The position numbers and the translations under genes are program-made. This document shows, in pieces, positions 10,815 through 23,774 of a stretch of DNA of 64,000 nucleotides. This DNA comes from Strix aluco (taxonomy: Eukaryota; Chordata; Aves; Strigiformes; Strigidae), in the NCBI RefSeq assembly GCF_031877795.1, contig NC_133932.1:22260180-22324179 (forward strand), read 5' to 3'. Numbering within the stretch: the first letter of the stretch is position 1; every line of letters begins with the position of its first letter. The notes under the pieces were generated by a model. The model was given only the letters and a program-made list of their open reading frames with translations. It ran no database searches and had not been told where the DNA came from.

Positions 10815-10945
10815 ATGCCTTTGAGAACTGGATTATGTTTCACTATGCCACAGAGTTCCTCTGTGATGTTAGGTAAGTCACTTAAACCAAATGTTTTTAC
10901 AGTGGTAATAAATTGATATTAATGCTCATTTTCTCAGTTTCCAAC
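10815..10945 (+). repeat. MIR-like SINE core relic
   Basis: The succession GAACTGGATT, a GCCAC motif, CTGTGATGTTAGGTAAGTCA and CTTAAACC, then TTTCTCAGTTTCC near 10930, follows the order of the ancient tRNA-derived MIR core (GCCACTTAC, TGTGTGACCTTGGGCAAGTC, ACTTAACC, CTCAGTTTCC). Such relics survive at low density in birds. It is too diverged to be certain by eye. Confidence 0.5.
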
Positions 10946-10949
10946 TTCA

Positions 10950-13900
10950 TACCAGAGTCATATCTGCAGAAATGAGAAGTACTGCAGACATCCTAAAGCC
11001 AGTATGAACTAGACTAGGTATACACAGAGCTGTGCAATGAAAATTGGCCACGTGGAATTAGTCGTTACCTTTGACATTAATCTTAATTAAATACTTCATT
11101 ATAATGTATCTGCAGAGCAAGGACAAATTAAGGTTGCATAGGCAATTTTGAATCCTGGCATTTCTTAAGTCTTTGGTTTTTCAATTTTAGTGATGTTAAT
11201 ATGGCATTGTATATCTATTTGGTCATTTATTAGAATTCAGTTATTTGCTTTTTTTTTTTTTTATTAACTTATTAGCTTTAATTTAGTTACTCTTTTAAAA
11301 TATTTGCCTAACATTTCTAAATCTGTTATATCTCAAAAGTGTAATCATCACAAATGAAGTCAGTGAGAGTTTCAGGATATTTTTTTTTCCCCTGAAGAGT
11401 GTGAATGTCTTGTGAGATAAATCACAATAAATCACAAATGAACACAGACATTACGATTACTAAGATAAATAATGACTTATATTGCTACTTGTTACCAGCC
11501 CAAAACATGGAACTGACCTCACCCATCTTTGGAAGGAAAATACTGGAAGTATATTTGAAAAGAAACAATACTGAAGGAATTATGCAACATACAGCAACTT
11601 GTCAGTCCCTGTTGAACTGTATTTCTTGTTTCAGAGTAGGTGAGAGGTGTTTGTTACTGTAATTACTACATTATTTTGCAAGTAAATCTTCTAGTTGCTT
11701 TTAAGCAGAACATTTTTATTTGTGATCGTATTGAAATGTATGTGAATCACAGAAATCTATGAAATGCAAACATTCCTAATTTTGCTAAATTTCTTTTTCT
11801 GAAGTCTCCCAGAGGTGAAGTTCTGGTTCTAGACCTGCCATATAACAAGCCCTGTTAATATGTTGTTTAATGCACAAGCAAAGAAGTGAACATGGCATAT
11901 ATTTTAATGCTCCTCTTCTACATAATGATGCAGTAAAGTGTTTCATTAGATCACTTGCCATTGTGATATAGGACAATCAAGTCAGATAGCTTGCTGCTAG
12001 GTGGAAAATAGAATTAAGACTAAAAGAAAATACATGTTGAGGTATCTGCAGCCATTAGGAGGCGCATTATTTGTTTTTCCATAGAAAAATTATTACGTAG
12101 GAGATTTAATGGGTTAGCATCCATAATTCAAGTTTCTATTGCAGCGAGATATAAGAGTTATAAAGGAAAATATTTGTGATAGAGGAGTATAAGAAACTAT
12201 AAAAAAGGTTTTCAAGGTGCTTGTACTTGTTAAAGCAAATCTAAGTTCTCTGATAATCAGAAAACTGGTTTGTGGCAAGTACATTTGGTTGCCATTTATA
12301 CTTCAGTTGTTAGATGGTGGTACTAACCACACTTTAAAATAGTGAGATAAAAAACAAGATTTTTGTTTCTTATGGGTCTAAGTTATTTCCTGAGTTTTTT
12401 ATTAACATCATGACTGTGTTGTAGCCTATTGTCAGTAATTTTTTAAGTGACAGATGATGAGTAAAATGAGTTAGACTGAAAATCAGCCCTTGCTAGAGGC
12501 TGTGTATGGAAATAGTATTAAGTAGGGACACATACAGAATGTCATTTTAAAAATTGTTTTTCTGGGTTTCAGTTGTCTGAAATGTTTCACTTACAACAGA
12601 GATTCATCTTCTCTTTCTGAATTAATTGGATTAAGCTATGTCTCATTTTTTAAGATCAGAATTATTTTCATAGTACCGGACTATGGCAAATTGCTAAATA
12701 CAACTATACTGCATGTGGACCCTTATTTTTTCCTGTGGAAGTATAAAGACTGAAATTAACAAATGATATCTGAGCAGCAGGCTATCCACTGGAGGCTGGT
12801 TTCTTGCCTACGGCAGAACTCAATTTGATTTGCTTCTGTATTTATAGCTTTTGCATTTTACAGAGGGCAAAACAGGTTAATTAAATAATTACAATATTTC
12901 ACTTTAACAGTATACAATAACTATTTATTATATAAAAGGTAAATTGAAGAGAAAAAATAAGAGACATTATTTACAGTCAGATCATGCATTCTGTTCAGGC
13001 ACCTGCTACGTGAGGCAAATGGAAGGTAAGAATGGATACTTTTCCAATATTTATACTCCAAAATGTGTCTTGATATATGAAAATGCTTCTGCATATCAAA
13101 ACTAATTATCATTGGAGCATTCTGAAATACATGTCCATCCTTCTTTAAAAAAAATCTTGATTTTTATTTCAGATATTTAAAGAACGTTAAACTTATGGAG
13201 TAGGGATTATCTTTGTTCCTCATAGTTGTTTCACATATGACAGACATTTCCAAAGTTCATGCCGTACTGTAGATGGGCACCAAGTTTACTAAATGATTCA
13301 ACAGAATCTGGGAAGATACAAGTCATTCCTTTTGTGCCTCCTATATACAAGCATACTCTGAGGTTGTTAACCGTGTGTGTATATGAGACAATTTGAAGTC
13401 TGCAGTAGTCAGAGTATGTGGCATTATTGTCTCTTTATTTATATAAAAGATTATGTATTTTTCTTATGTCTTCTTCAGGTGCAGTTGAATGTACTTCAGT
13501 ACTGCTGAAGAAATTTTACAGATCCTTGATTGTTCAAGTACTTGGTTTCAGTTCCTGCACCTTGAGGTAGATTTCTAATGTGGAATCAACTTCAAGAGTG
13601 AGCTTCCCTTAGGAATGAGCCTAATCTGTGATTTTGATGTGATTTGTGCACATACATTTGCAGAGGAAGAAGATGGGGTATTACTCGTGGAAAGTACTGG
13701 TACAAACACAGAATTCAGAGGGGTTTAATTACCAAAAGTTCTAATGCAACTAGATTGGAAGCCAAGCTAATCATGCAGATGATTATTGCTGAGTATTTCA
13801 AACTTTTCAGTGCATGACAGTTACAGTAGCTGGCAATATGAACAATGGACCTTTCCTCTATACCCAACAAGAGGTCAATAGCCATTGTCTTTAATTTCCT

Positions 13901-16900
13901 TTATAGCTGATCAACATAATACAGTAGTAAATTGAGATCAAAATCTCAGTTTCAAGATGACCCTAAAGTCACTGCAAGTGAAGGCATTAGAACAACCTGG
14001 AATATATTTTCCCGTAGCTGCTGGGTCCACTTTTCTTTCCAAGCTTAATCATGTTGATGAATTTTCTGGCCTCCACTGCAGTATATTTACCAAAGCATAA
14101 CTTTTGATCTCAAGTTTTTATGGATGTTATCACATCCAGCAATTTTACATAGTTTAATGCAAGTGCACTGTTCATCTTTTACACTGAGAACAGTACCAAA
14201 ATTAGAAAGGCAAAGGAGTTTCCATGGTTTTTAACTTGACCTTATGAGTGCTATGCTCTGTAGTGTGTTTTGGCCTGATTTTCTCCAGGAATTTTAGGCG
14301 ACATGTTTGCTGTGTGTGGTTTTGCAGTTCATACTGTTTAAGGAGTCTCTTTAACTTCTCTAATCTGTAGCTGTTGGACTCCACTACTCCTTTGAGAGGT
14401 TAGACAGTTTAATTTGATAAAAATAAGTGAGATCTTCATGACAATCATTTTGACAGTCAACACATTGCAAGTTCCAGTGAGCGTTAGGTCTTTGACTAAT
14501 ACTGTGCAGCAATTGATTTACATTTAGCTAATGCATTTATCTGTACTACATTAACATAAAAAGTCAGCTCAGTTAAAGTTCTGGTTGTTATCATTAGTCA
14601 TTCACTGCTGGTTATAGTCATGAGTAAGGCTGAAGATTTACAATTTTTATTATGTCATATGATACAGAAATCAAGTGTCTGACACTTTGAATTGTGCCAG
14701 TGTGTTTTGTTTGTCATCATAGACCGTAAGTTGCACTTCCAAACAAGACCATGAAATAGCTCTTTCTCAGCCTTCATTTTCATTTTGTAGTGTTTTCATA
14801 GTCTCATAGTCTGGCTATATGGATCTATAGCATGGTGTAGCAAAATTGGAGGTGTGTATTCTGTGCTACAGACATTCACCACAAGGAAGTTACCATTTTA
14901 AAACTAGTTCTATAAGATGAATTACCTGATTATACTCCATGAGGTCCATGCTAGTTTATGGATGATGAAAAAAATGAGAAGTAAAAAAAACTTGTTTCCT
15001 GAAATTCAAATGTATTAATGTTTTGTGTCTTTAACAGTTTTTGGCATGTCATACAAGAGTGAGACAATCCTTCCAACAGGTTTTGTAGAAACAGAAAATA
15101 TTGGCTTTGTTGGGTGACCCTCAGAACATCATTAATGTTGTTTTTCCAACCTTTTAGTCATCCTTACATTTGATTACCAAGCTGATGGTATTAACTGCAT
15201 ATTCATACTTTTGAGAGAAAATGAAGAGGATGTTGCCGTATTCCTTTTCATTAAGACATCTGTTACTGAAAGTACTTCTGTACTGTAAGAGAAACAAATA
15301 GCTAGATAAATGAACTATCTACATAAATATTAAGAAAGTGCAGGATGTTTTTGAGTTTCAGAACATATCATTTAGGTTAAAAATCTACATGGATTTGCAA
15401 TGTAAAAACCTTTTTCATAGAATGATGCTGGGCTGTATTTTAACAAAGCATGCAGATAATGAGGCATATAAACTTCACCAAGTTCATGAACTTAAGAGTG
15501 TTTCTACCAAAACCATTGAGACCATTCCTGTGCTTAAAATTATGCAGGCACTTAGCTACTTTTCTAAATTCTGCCTGTATGGAAACTTTAAGGTGTGCTT
15601 ACATTGGTGTATTTTTGATCCTGTGTGCTGTTATAGTGAATCTCCAGATCACCCACACTTACTCTGCTCATAATGGAGAGGTCTTGGAAGTGTACAAGCT
15701 GGATTTCTTCTGTATGAAACCAAATCATAATGCAAGCTTGAGAATATAGTTTATGCACTTCACCAGCTGACGGGTGTTTAATAAACAAACCCAGACCACA
15801 GTTAGTCTAAGGACCCCCTCCCCACCCATATGCTTGTAATAGTTTCAGAATGAACAGCCTTGTTGTGCAGAGCTATTCTTATTGTGTCTTGTTACTCGTT
15901 AGCATACATGTATCCTTACCTACAAGGATTTCTCCAAATGAATTGAATTCTGTCAATTTCATGACTGAAAGCATAATGGGGTTTTGGTGCTTTTAAGCAG
16001 TACAGGAGGGAACAAAAAAAGTGTTAGATTTGCAAATATTTTTGTGGACCTAGAGTGAAATTTTCCTCCTTCATTGACAACTGAACTTTTCCTTCAGAAG
16101 GTTACTTGTACTAAATGAAATTGCTTTCAAAAACCTGTGTTTTCTATTGTTTTGAATTTTTCACAGACTATGGGACTTTGTAAATGAGTGAAATTCCCTT
16201 TTATTTTCAACACAAGGAAATCAAGAACGATCAAATCCTGGATTTTCCAAGTAGCACTTCAAACTCATTTCAGTCTCAGTAGGAAAACAAACATTTTGCT
16301 ACTTCTCCCAGTGAAAGTAGCCTAAACTTTTCCCTTTTTCTCACTGTGCTGCTTGGGTCATCACTACCTGGAAAGACCTGTCCTGTTGCCACAACCAAGT
16401 TGTGACTAAGTTCTGTTTGGGACCTTGCTTGGAGAAAACTATCACTTGACCAGAATCAGAACATCTTGGGAAGTTGATTGAAATTCTGTGAACTGGCAAG
16501 GAGTGTTAAGACTAGTATGCAGGAACACGAGGGACAATGTAAAATAATTGTAATAAATGTAATTTAGAGCAAACAAATAATAGACATATGGACATAATAG
16601 TTTAATAGGGGACGAATATAAGGCTAACAGGTTTAGTGTCGTTATGTTTATAAGATGTTGTTAATGTGTTATAAATAACATGTTACTAAGTGTTTATAAG
16701 AAAAACACATGTTCCTTGAGGCTGTCTTTCTCCTCAGTGTCTTCCTGAAGAGAATGGTAAGATGCAGGTTGAATGCTGTGGGATGGAAGTTTTGATATTG
16801 TGACACTGAGCAGTTTAAGCAAAGCACTTCTTTAGTTTACCTTTGAATGGAGAAAAGCCCTCTTTCAGCTACAGTGGGAATTTTGTGTTCCTTTGGTTTG

Positions 16901-18170
16901 GAATCCCATTTATTTCCTGAAAACAGTATCAGACTGGATCTTTGTGCATCTCTCATTTCTCTTTCGTTCATTGCTGCAGAAATTGTGGCAATCCTCACAG
17001 CAAAGTTTAAGACTGCCACTCCACTGACCTAAGAATTTGACAAGAACTTTTTAGGGTACATATTCTCTTCCTGCTTCTAAATTCAGTGCTCTTTCTCATA
17101 TACTAAAGCTATTCACACCCACTTAACTTGTAGTGGACCAGCTAGCAAGCCCATAAGTTATTCAAACTGTTGTAATTTACATTTCATGAATAAATCTCTG
17201 TGATAATCCCTATGGGGAAAGATAAATTTATATCTATAAGAAGCAAAATTGTTGGAAGATAATAGGGATATGGATAATGAGACAAGTCCAGTTGTAGCTT
17301 GGTTTTATTCAAAATACAGTCCTTACCTGCCTAAAACTTCATTCACAAAACTAGACAGATTCAGTAGCCAAGCTTATATAAGGATATGTATGATAGAGCC
17401 TTTTTTTTTTCCCAAATCCAATGTGTCTTTTCTATAAAATGCAAACAAGCTTCATTAATTTAACAATACACTGAAGTCTACTTGAGTTGTAATTTTTAGA
17501 ATAATGTTTATAAGTTGAGTAATGCTTTTTCCTTTTACTGCAGAAAGTACAGATTTTTCTTGAAGAACATCTAGCCTTTAAATGTACATATAGCTTTCTC
17601 TGTTTCTTTCTACTTTTCATACTTCCAAAAGCATGAATTCTGACATAAAAATGCTTATACAGTAGTATGAAGTAAATTCATTGTCTTGAAATATATTGAC
17701 CTGTGTCTACTGTGTAATTTATACTGATATCAGTTAAGACTGATAAACTTTCCTTACATTAAAGTAATAACGTTTCACTTGAGATATTCTAATTTGTAAA
17801 TTTAGTATCAAGTAATATTAATGAACATTTAGTGAATAGGAAACAAGAAGTAGTCCACAACTGAGCAGGTGTTACTCCCAGTTTATATAAGTTTATGCAC
17901 AAGAATCAGCCTAAGTACCTGATATTTTTTTGTGAAGGAAATAATGATATGGCAAATGTATTTCTGGTTTTAATTCTTTAGCATTTGCATTCTTAGGTGC
18001 ATAAAGCATCTATTGCTGTTCATTATTTCAACACTGGACTGTACAGTTCAGTCTTTTGACTATTGTATTGATAGACTACATATTCCTCTACATTGTATTA
18101 AGAAGAACTTCCCTTTCTAAGTGATGTCTGTGTGACCTTTTGTTATGGAAGAGTGTTGTTAAAGCATGTC
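10950..18170. other. Long AT-rich stretch, nothing recognised
   Basis: Seven kilobases without a convincing exon, RNA gene or interspersed repeat. The largest open frame (111 codons near 15338) has no homology that I recognise and no splice context. Short A and T homopolymers are common. Conserved non-coding elements cannot be judged from one sequence. Confidence 0.5.
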
Positions 18171-18176
18171 CTGAAT

Positions 18177-18203
18177 ATGTCAGTTGTATAATACAACTGA
18201 CAT
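18177..18203. repeat. Near-perfect inverted repeat, 13-bp arms
   Basis: ATGTCAGTTGTAT at 18177-18189 is the exact reverse complement of ATACAACTGACAT at 18191-18203, with a single base between. It can extrude as a short hairpin or serve as a dyad binding site, but the arms are too short for a miRNA precursor. Confidence 0.85.
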
Positions 18204-18244
18204 TTAGTACCTGTCCCACTTGAAAAAGGCTTAGCAATATACAG

Positions 18245-18600
18245 TCAGTGATGCGCAGATGCATCATCCACCTTCCACATGACTTCATTGAAGTTCATGC
18301 TTAAACAATCAGGAATTTCTCTGAAATTGCTGAGCTCTTCTTTTGGTATGAATTTGTCCATGATCAGGCTGTCATTTGGATTTACCAACTTCTCTCCCAT
18401 CTGGTGATAGTTTTGAGTATTTAATGACTTTTTCTGATGATATTGCTCTTTTACATTTGTTGTTACATCTCTGCTTTCCATTTGAGGAGCTCAGCATGTG
18501 GAGAGAACGTGTTCTGTTGTGTTCAAATTCTGCTACTACAAATGCTGCATAGGCAGACCTCTGGTAGTCTAAAAATTCCATGTCAGGAAAATAATCTCTT
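18245..18600 (-). pseudogene. Protein-like fragment with a frameshift, unidentified
   Basis: Two overlapping minus-strand frames read on from each other. The first (18600 to about 18480) includes DYFPDMEFLDYQRSAY and AEFEHNRT. About 18480 the reading moves to another frame that continues with QMESRDVTTNVKEQYHQ, DSLIMDKFIPKEELSNF and SMNFNEVMWKVDD, then stops at 18245. The composition is hydrophilic and protein-like rather than the hydrophobic, stop-studded look of chance AT-rich frames. There are no clear splice sites at its ends. I read it as a possible pseudogene fragment with one frameshift. The family is unknown, and chance remains possible. Confidence 0.3.
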
Positions 18601-18604
18601 CAGG

Positions 18605-21600
18605 GTTCAATGATAAAAGTTGCTTTTGGTATGGATACTATTTTCCAACAATTACAATAATAAACTGTGGCGAATTATGCATTTCTGAAACAGGTATGCA
18701 GTGTTTCCAACTTCAGGAGTCCTACGAGGATGGAATGGGCTCCTCAAATAGTAAGCGTTGTCTAAAAATCAGAACCAGTGTTATGCTGTGGCACATGTCA
18801 GAAAGAGGAATATTAAAAGAAAAACATCTGTTTTGCTACTACACTAGCTGATACTTGAAATTCAAGAAAGATTTCAGGAATGCATCTTCACAACCTAAAA
18901 TGTAAACAAGCGGAAAAGGAACAGTTTATATTTCTTCATGATTTAGACTGACCAAAAAAGATGTGAAATAACAATCTAGAGCTGTGTATGTTTCATGCTT
19001 CAAGGAGAAAAATTTTGCTGACCTTAAATCAGTGGGAATAGTTCTAGTCCAGCAGTAGTGATGGACACAGCAGGAAGAACAGCCAGTAACAGTCACAGAA
19101 CTAATCGCTATTAGAAATGACTCACAAAACTTTTAAGTTATAGTTGCTTAGATATATCCATATGAAGAAAAAAAAGAGAGGAGGTAGAATAGCTCTTTAA
19201 AATTTCAATTAACGTAACAGACTTCTGTATGAAGGTTATGTAGTCAAGAATATTGTGTAGCAGTGTGAATGGCTTGGTATCTGTAGGGAAATCTTATGGA
19301 AGATCAGAAAATTCATGGAAATCCAATATTCCCATGCCATTGAGGTCCCTCAAGATAACTAGCTCAAAAAATTTCAGTGTTACTCTTCCTGCTTTTTAGT
19401 TGTTTTTTTTTCTTCCCAAGTAAGTCCTCAATTCTCTTACCTAGTTGAATGAAAAATACTTTTGATTCTCTGCATGCCAGTGGTTTCCTTCACAAGTTCT
19501 TAGTTCTAGTGAAAGAGAGAAAGTCTATACAAAATATCCAAATACAGTTTTGCTATAGTAATACTGCAGAGGAATTTGTTCTGCCTTACATGTGATGCAT
19601 CCATTTATGCAGTCCATAATTCAGTATGTTTTTTCACTCATTGAATAGTATTCTGAAAGGTTTAAAACTTTATACATTGCTTCCTGGGAACTTCTGCTTG
19701 TTCAGTGTTGTGGAAGGTATTACTGTAGTGAGTGTATAATAGCTTGTGCTTTTTTTCCTTTCTTTTTTTTTGGCCCTGGGCTTGTTGTCTTACACTTCTC
19801 TACGCTGAATTGTATAAGATGTTACTGCTAGTTTTTCCAGCACTTTCTGAATTACATTGTCTTTTGTCATATTGGTTGACCCTTCTTCATTCTGTGTTTT
19901 GCTATCAACATGTTTTAGCAACTTGCCTCTCATTCTTATATCAATTGAACAAAATAGGCTGTAATGTTCTTGTGGCACTCTTTCACTTATCTCCTTCCAA
20001 CTCCAACTGTTTTCCCAATATATATTAAATTAGCTGCTGTATATCATTAACTATATGATCTCTTGAAGCTAACAAAATCAAAGAGTATTTTATATTGGGG
20101 AAAAATGTACTCAAACTGAAACTTTGCTGAAATATTTTACTTTTTCTTTCCATATCCATATGTTCTACAGCCAGTACCTCTCATCCACAGATAAGCTTCT
20201 TTTTCAATATAGCTGCTTTTTTGTATTTCATGCTTATTAATCTTACAATTAATATAATAACATTAAAACTAGCATGATAATAGTCCTTCTCATATCTCCA
20301 TAGCATGATGCAAGATCTCCTGGATAGTATAACTTGCAGAAGTACTAAATGAGTAAAAGATGTAGCATATGTTCAAATGTAAATGTTTTAATGGTTCCAT
20401 TAACTCCTGTGGCCTTTACATAAATTGTTCCAGTGTAGTGGAGTTATGCCCCTTCATTGTTCCATGTGAGTGGATGCTCTGGTCCATGTGGGATAATATG
20501 ATGGATTAGGAGCTGTGCAAGTTTATTCTTTAGCTGGAACTTGCTGAAATATCTGCTTTATTATTCAGCCCCTGAATAACAGAAAACAAAATACAAGAGA
20601 ATAATATTTGCTGTTCAGTGTACAGAAACAATAGGTTTATATTTTTCATCTCTTTGTATCAAATCTTGCTATCTATTCACAGAAAAGGAAAATGCTACAG
20701 GTGTGTTCTGGCTGTGGACTGTTTTAAATATTGATGTGTTAAGCTCTTTACAGCCAGCAACCCAGTACATAGACTGTCTTAGTCTGAATGAAGGCTCTAG
20801 GTAGCTGTTGCATGCCATCAGTGTTTGGACTGGTTGTACAGAGAATCTGACATAAATATTTACAGTGCCTCTCAGTCAACCAACACTTCTCATTTAGAAA
20901 AATCAATTACTGTAACAGTAAGACCATACTCTGGACTCCTTCAAACAAAGTTCTGTCAAGTAGTAGATACAAAAAATAGATAAAATAATAAATTCTGATT
21001 TAGTTAACCCTTTTCCTACTTCCCCAATTAGTAATACAGAATAGTTAAGAGAAATGGAAAAAAAAAAAAAAAGTTTACGTTTAAAACCATATCAACTCAC
21101 AAAAATAAAATTACCTCATCATTCAATAACCTTGATTAGATTTGGGGGTATAAATCGAAATGAGAAGGTTAGATGCTTCAACTTTTAGCAGATTAAATTT
21201 TGCACAAGTGTTACAGCTGCCGTTTAATTTCATAGTACTTAGTACTTTCATATGGGTTGTCTCCAACAGTATTTTTCATTCTGTAGGGAAAAAAAAAAAA
21301 AAGCAGAAAAAGCTGATGAAATGTGGGTATATGGGTTTACCCAGTATAAGCAATTTGAGTCTATTTTGTTTTTTGCAGAAATAAAGATGATTTGCAGTGC
21401 TGAATTCCAAATTAGAGCAATTTATGACCAATCTTTCTCATTTTCATTACATGATAGGAGATCACTTAAAGTGGGAAAACAAATAATTCCAGTGTCCAGA
21501 TGTCCAGAGAGCAAGAAAACAAAGCCAGTCTAGTTTTGGGTTTTTCAAGACTGCATAGTCTGTACAAGATTACATCTAAAGACCATTTAGGAACTTGGTT

Positions 21601-23355
21601 TATTACAGAATATGGTTACTGACTTGTTACATTTTAGAATAGAACAATGCGTTCTGTGCCCTGTACTGCTTTCCACTTGATTTTGTTATACAGAGCCCTA
21701 ATGAGAGGTATAAGTTATTTCCCTTTTTGCTTTTCCTCCCTGTTATTGCTAACACAGCTAGTTTTAGCCTGTTCATATGAGAGCTGGAAACTGCATAGGA
21801 AGGTTCTAAGATGGCACTGAGGTTCCGTAGTAGCATCTAACAGAATCACCCCTAGTAGCTTTAAGAATTACCTTCTGGGCAGTGATACTAAAAAGGTCCT
21901 GAGATAGCTTGGGAATCAGGTAGGCAATAGGTTTGCAATAGATAGTAGATTTAGACGTTCTCTAATATGGAGATATAGTATTAGTTACAACATAATATGC
22001 TATTCATATTTAGCAAATAATGGTGAAATCTGTTCAGAAATATCTCAAGTATTTACAGATAAGAACCATTAATGGGATTTATTAGAATTTTAATTTAACT
22101 GTTGAGTATTATGTATGCACTTAATTTATGATTGTAGATGTAGACAACTTCTCTTGGTTTTAGCAACTGCTTAACTGTACAGCAATGAAAGACTAAGTTG
22201 TTCATAAATACAAAATAAAGAAATTCAAAGTCCAGGCTTGAATAAAAGCAGCCAATGGAAGAACACTAACTCTGAGTTTTCATGTACAAATCTAGAAATA
22301 TGGGAATTACCTATGTCATTCCAGAGTTCCATCCATTTCAGTCTCCTGGTTTCAACAATGGCCAGCAGGGAATGTCCAGTGAAAGAAGGCAAGGCTGACA
22401 ATATGATGATCTTTCTCATGATACATTCCTCCATTTCCTAGGAATTAACAATTTATGAATTTCCTGAGATAGATGTATATCAAAGCCATCTTGTTAACAT
22501 CCTCTCAATGGAGTTTTTTCTGTAACTGTTGCTATTCTGTGGCAAAATCATCCACAGTTTTGAATGTGTGGTGTAAGTCATGCTCTTTTTATTTGTATGA
22601 AGCCTATTTCTTGTTTTAAGTCTACTACCTGATAATTTCATTGGATGAGTAACACTACTCAGTTCACCGCCCCTTCATGATTTCCTTACACCCTGGACAA
22701 ACTTTCCTTCCCTCTTCTCCTCCATTTTGTTCAATCTCTCTTTGGTAAGAGAGCATACTGTGCCTACATTCTTCCTATGACTTGCTCTGTATCTTTTCTA
22801 GTTCTTCTGTATGCTTTTTGAGAAGCAGTGGCCAGATCGTATTTAAAATGTGGGCAACCATAGATTCATACAGTGGCATGTTGTGGTTTTGTTTTGTCCT
22901 TATTTTCTTTCTTGAGACTTTCTAACATTGCTTGTCACTAACACTGACTATCAGTGTTTCAGTAGAAAACCAGGCAGTGACTAGGCGATGCCTGAATGGA
23001 AATTGCTTATCTCTCTGTATTTGTGTACATATGTTGGGGGAAAAGGGAAGGGTCTGCGTGTTTATATAGTATGTCAGGGGTGGTTTTGTTTCTTCCACAC
23101 ACACATTCTTCTGCATTTACTGATATTGAGTCCCATTTCCCATTTTACTATGTTACTTTGTAGGAGATTCTCCTGTAACTGTTAGGAATCTGTTCTAGCT
23201 TTGACTCTTCTGATTAATTTTGCATCACCAAGAGCTTTGTCACATCATTATTCACCTGTCCTGTCCTCTGTATGGAAATCATAATCATGTTTTGTTTCCA
23301 GTTAGTCCTGCAGTATTCCACTTCCCAAGGCTTCTTTGTTTCTACAACAATGCTA
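18605..23355. other. AT-rich stretch, nothing recognised
   Basis: No supported exon or named repeat. It contains A-runs near 21059-21072 and 21290-21302, and many short chance frames. Confidence 0.5.
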
Positions 23356-23358
23356 TTT

Positions 23359-23410
23359 TTCCTGGGATTTTTTCTGCCCTCCACTTCCTGGGATTTTTTC
23401 TGCCCTCCAC
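23359..23410. repeat. Perfect 26-bp tandem duplication
   Basis: The unit at 23359-23384 (starting TTCCTGGGATTTTTTC and ending CCCTCCAC) is repeated exactly at 23385-23410. The absence of any difference suggests a recent replication-slippage event. Confidence 0.9.
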
Positions 23411-23604
23411 TGTTGTTTAGCTGATTTTTCATGATAAATTTGTGTGTATTTTGTGTTGCAAACAATATTTTATTCATTTTAAAAAAAATTTTCCCAGGCC
23501 ATACTTTTTATGCTATGCTTAATATTATGATAGGTCTTCTGAGATATTACAGTTTATATCAGTTAAATAACGTATTCTTTTACCTCACACTTACTTTATT
23601 TTAC

Positions 23605-23768
23605 CACAGGGTCCCCAGGGAAGTGGTCACAGCACCAAGCCTGTCAGAGTTCAAGGAGCATCTGCATGATGCTCTTAGTCATATGATCTAGTTTTAGGTA
23701 GTCCTTTGAGGAACAGGGCGTTGGACTTGACGATCCTTATGGGTCCCTTCCAGCTCAAGATACTCCAT
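23605..23768 (+). mobile_element. CR1 LINE 3' end fragment
   Basis: Reading rightward, the sequence follows the CR1 tail: CCCAGGGAAGTGGTCACAGC, then TGTCAGAGTTCAAGGAGCAT, then GGGCGTTGGACTTGACGATC, then TGGGTCCCTTCCAGCTC. In CR1 this spans the last codons of ORF2 and the 3' UTR. The terminal ATTCTRTG repeat is decayed here (GATACTCCATGC). The copy is 5'-truncated, as almost all CR1 insertions are, and is inactive. Confidence 0.85.
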
Positions 23769-23774
23769 GCTTCT

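Noticed and set aside
18177..18203. miRNA hairpin
   Set aside because: 13-bp arms with a one-base loop are far too short for a precursor hairpin.
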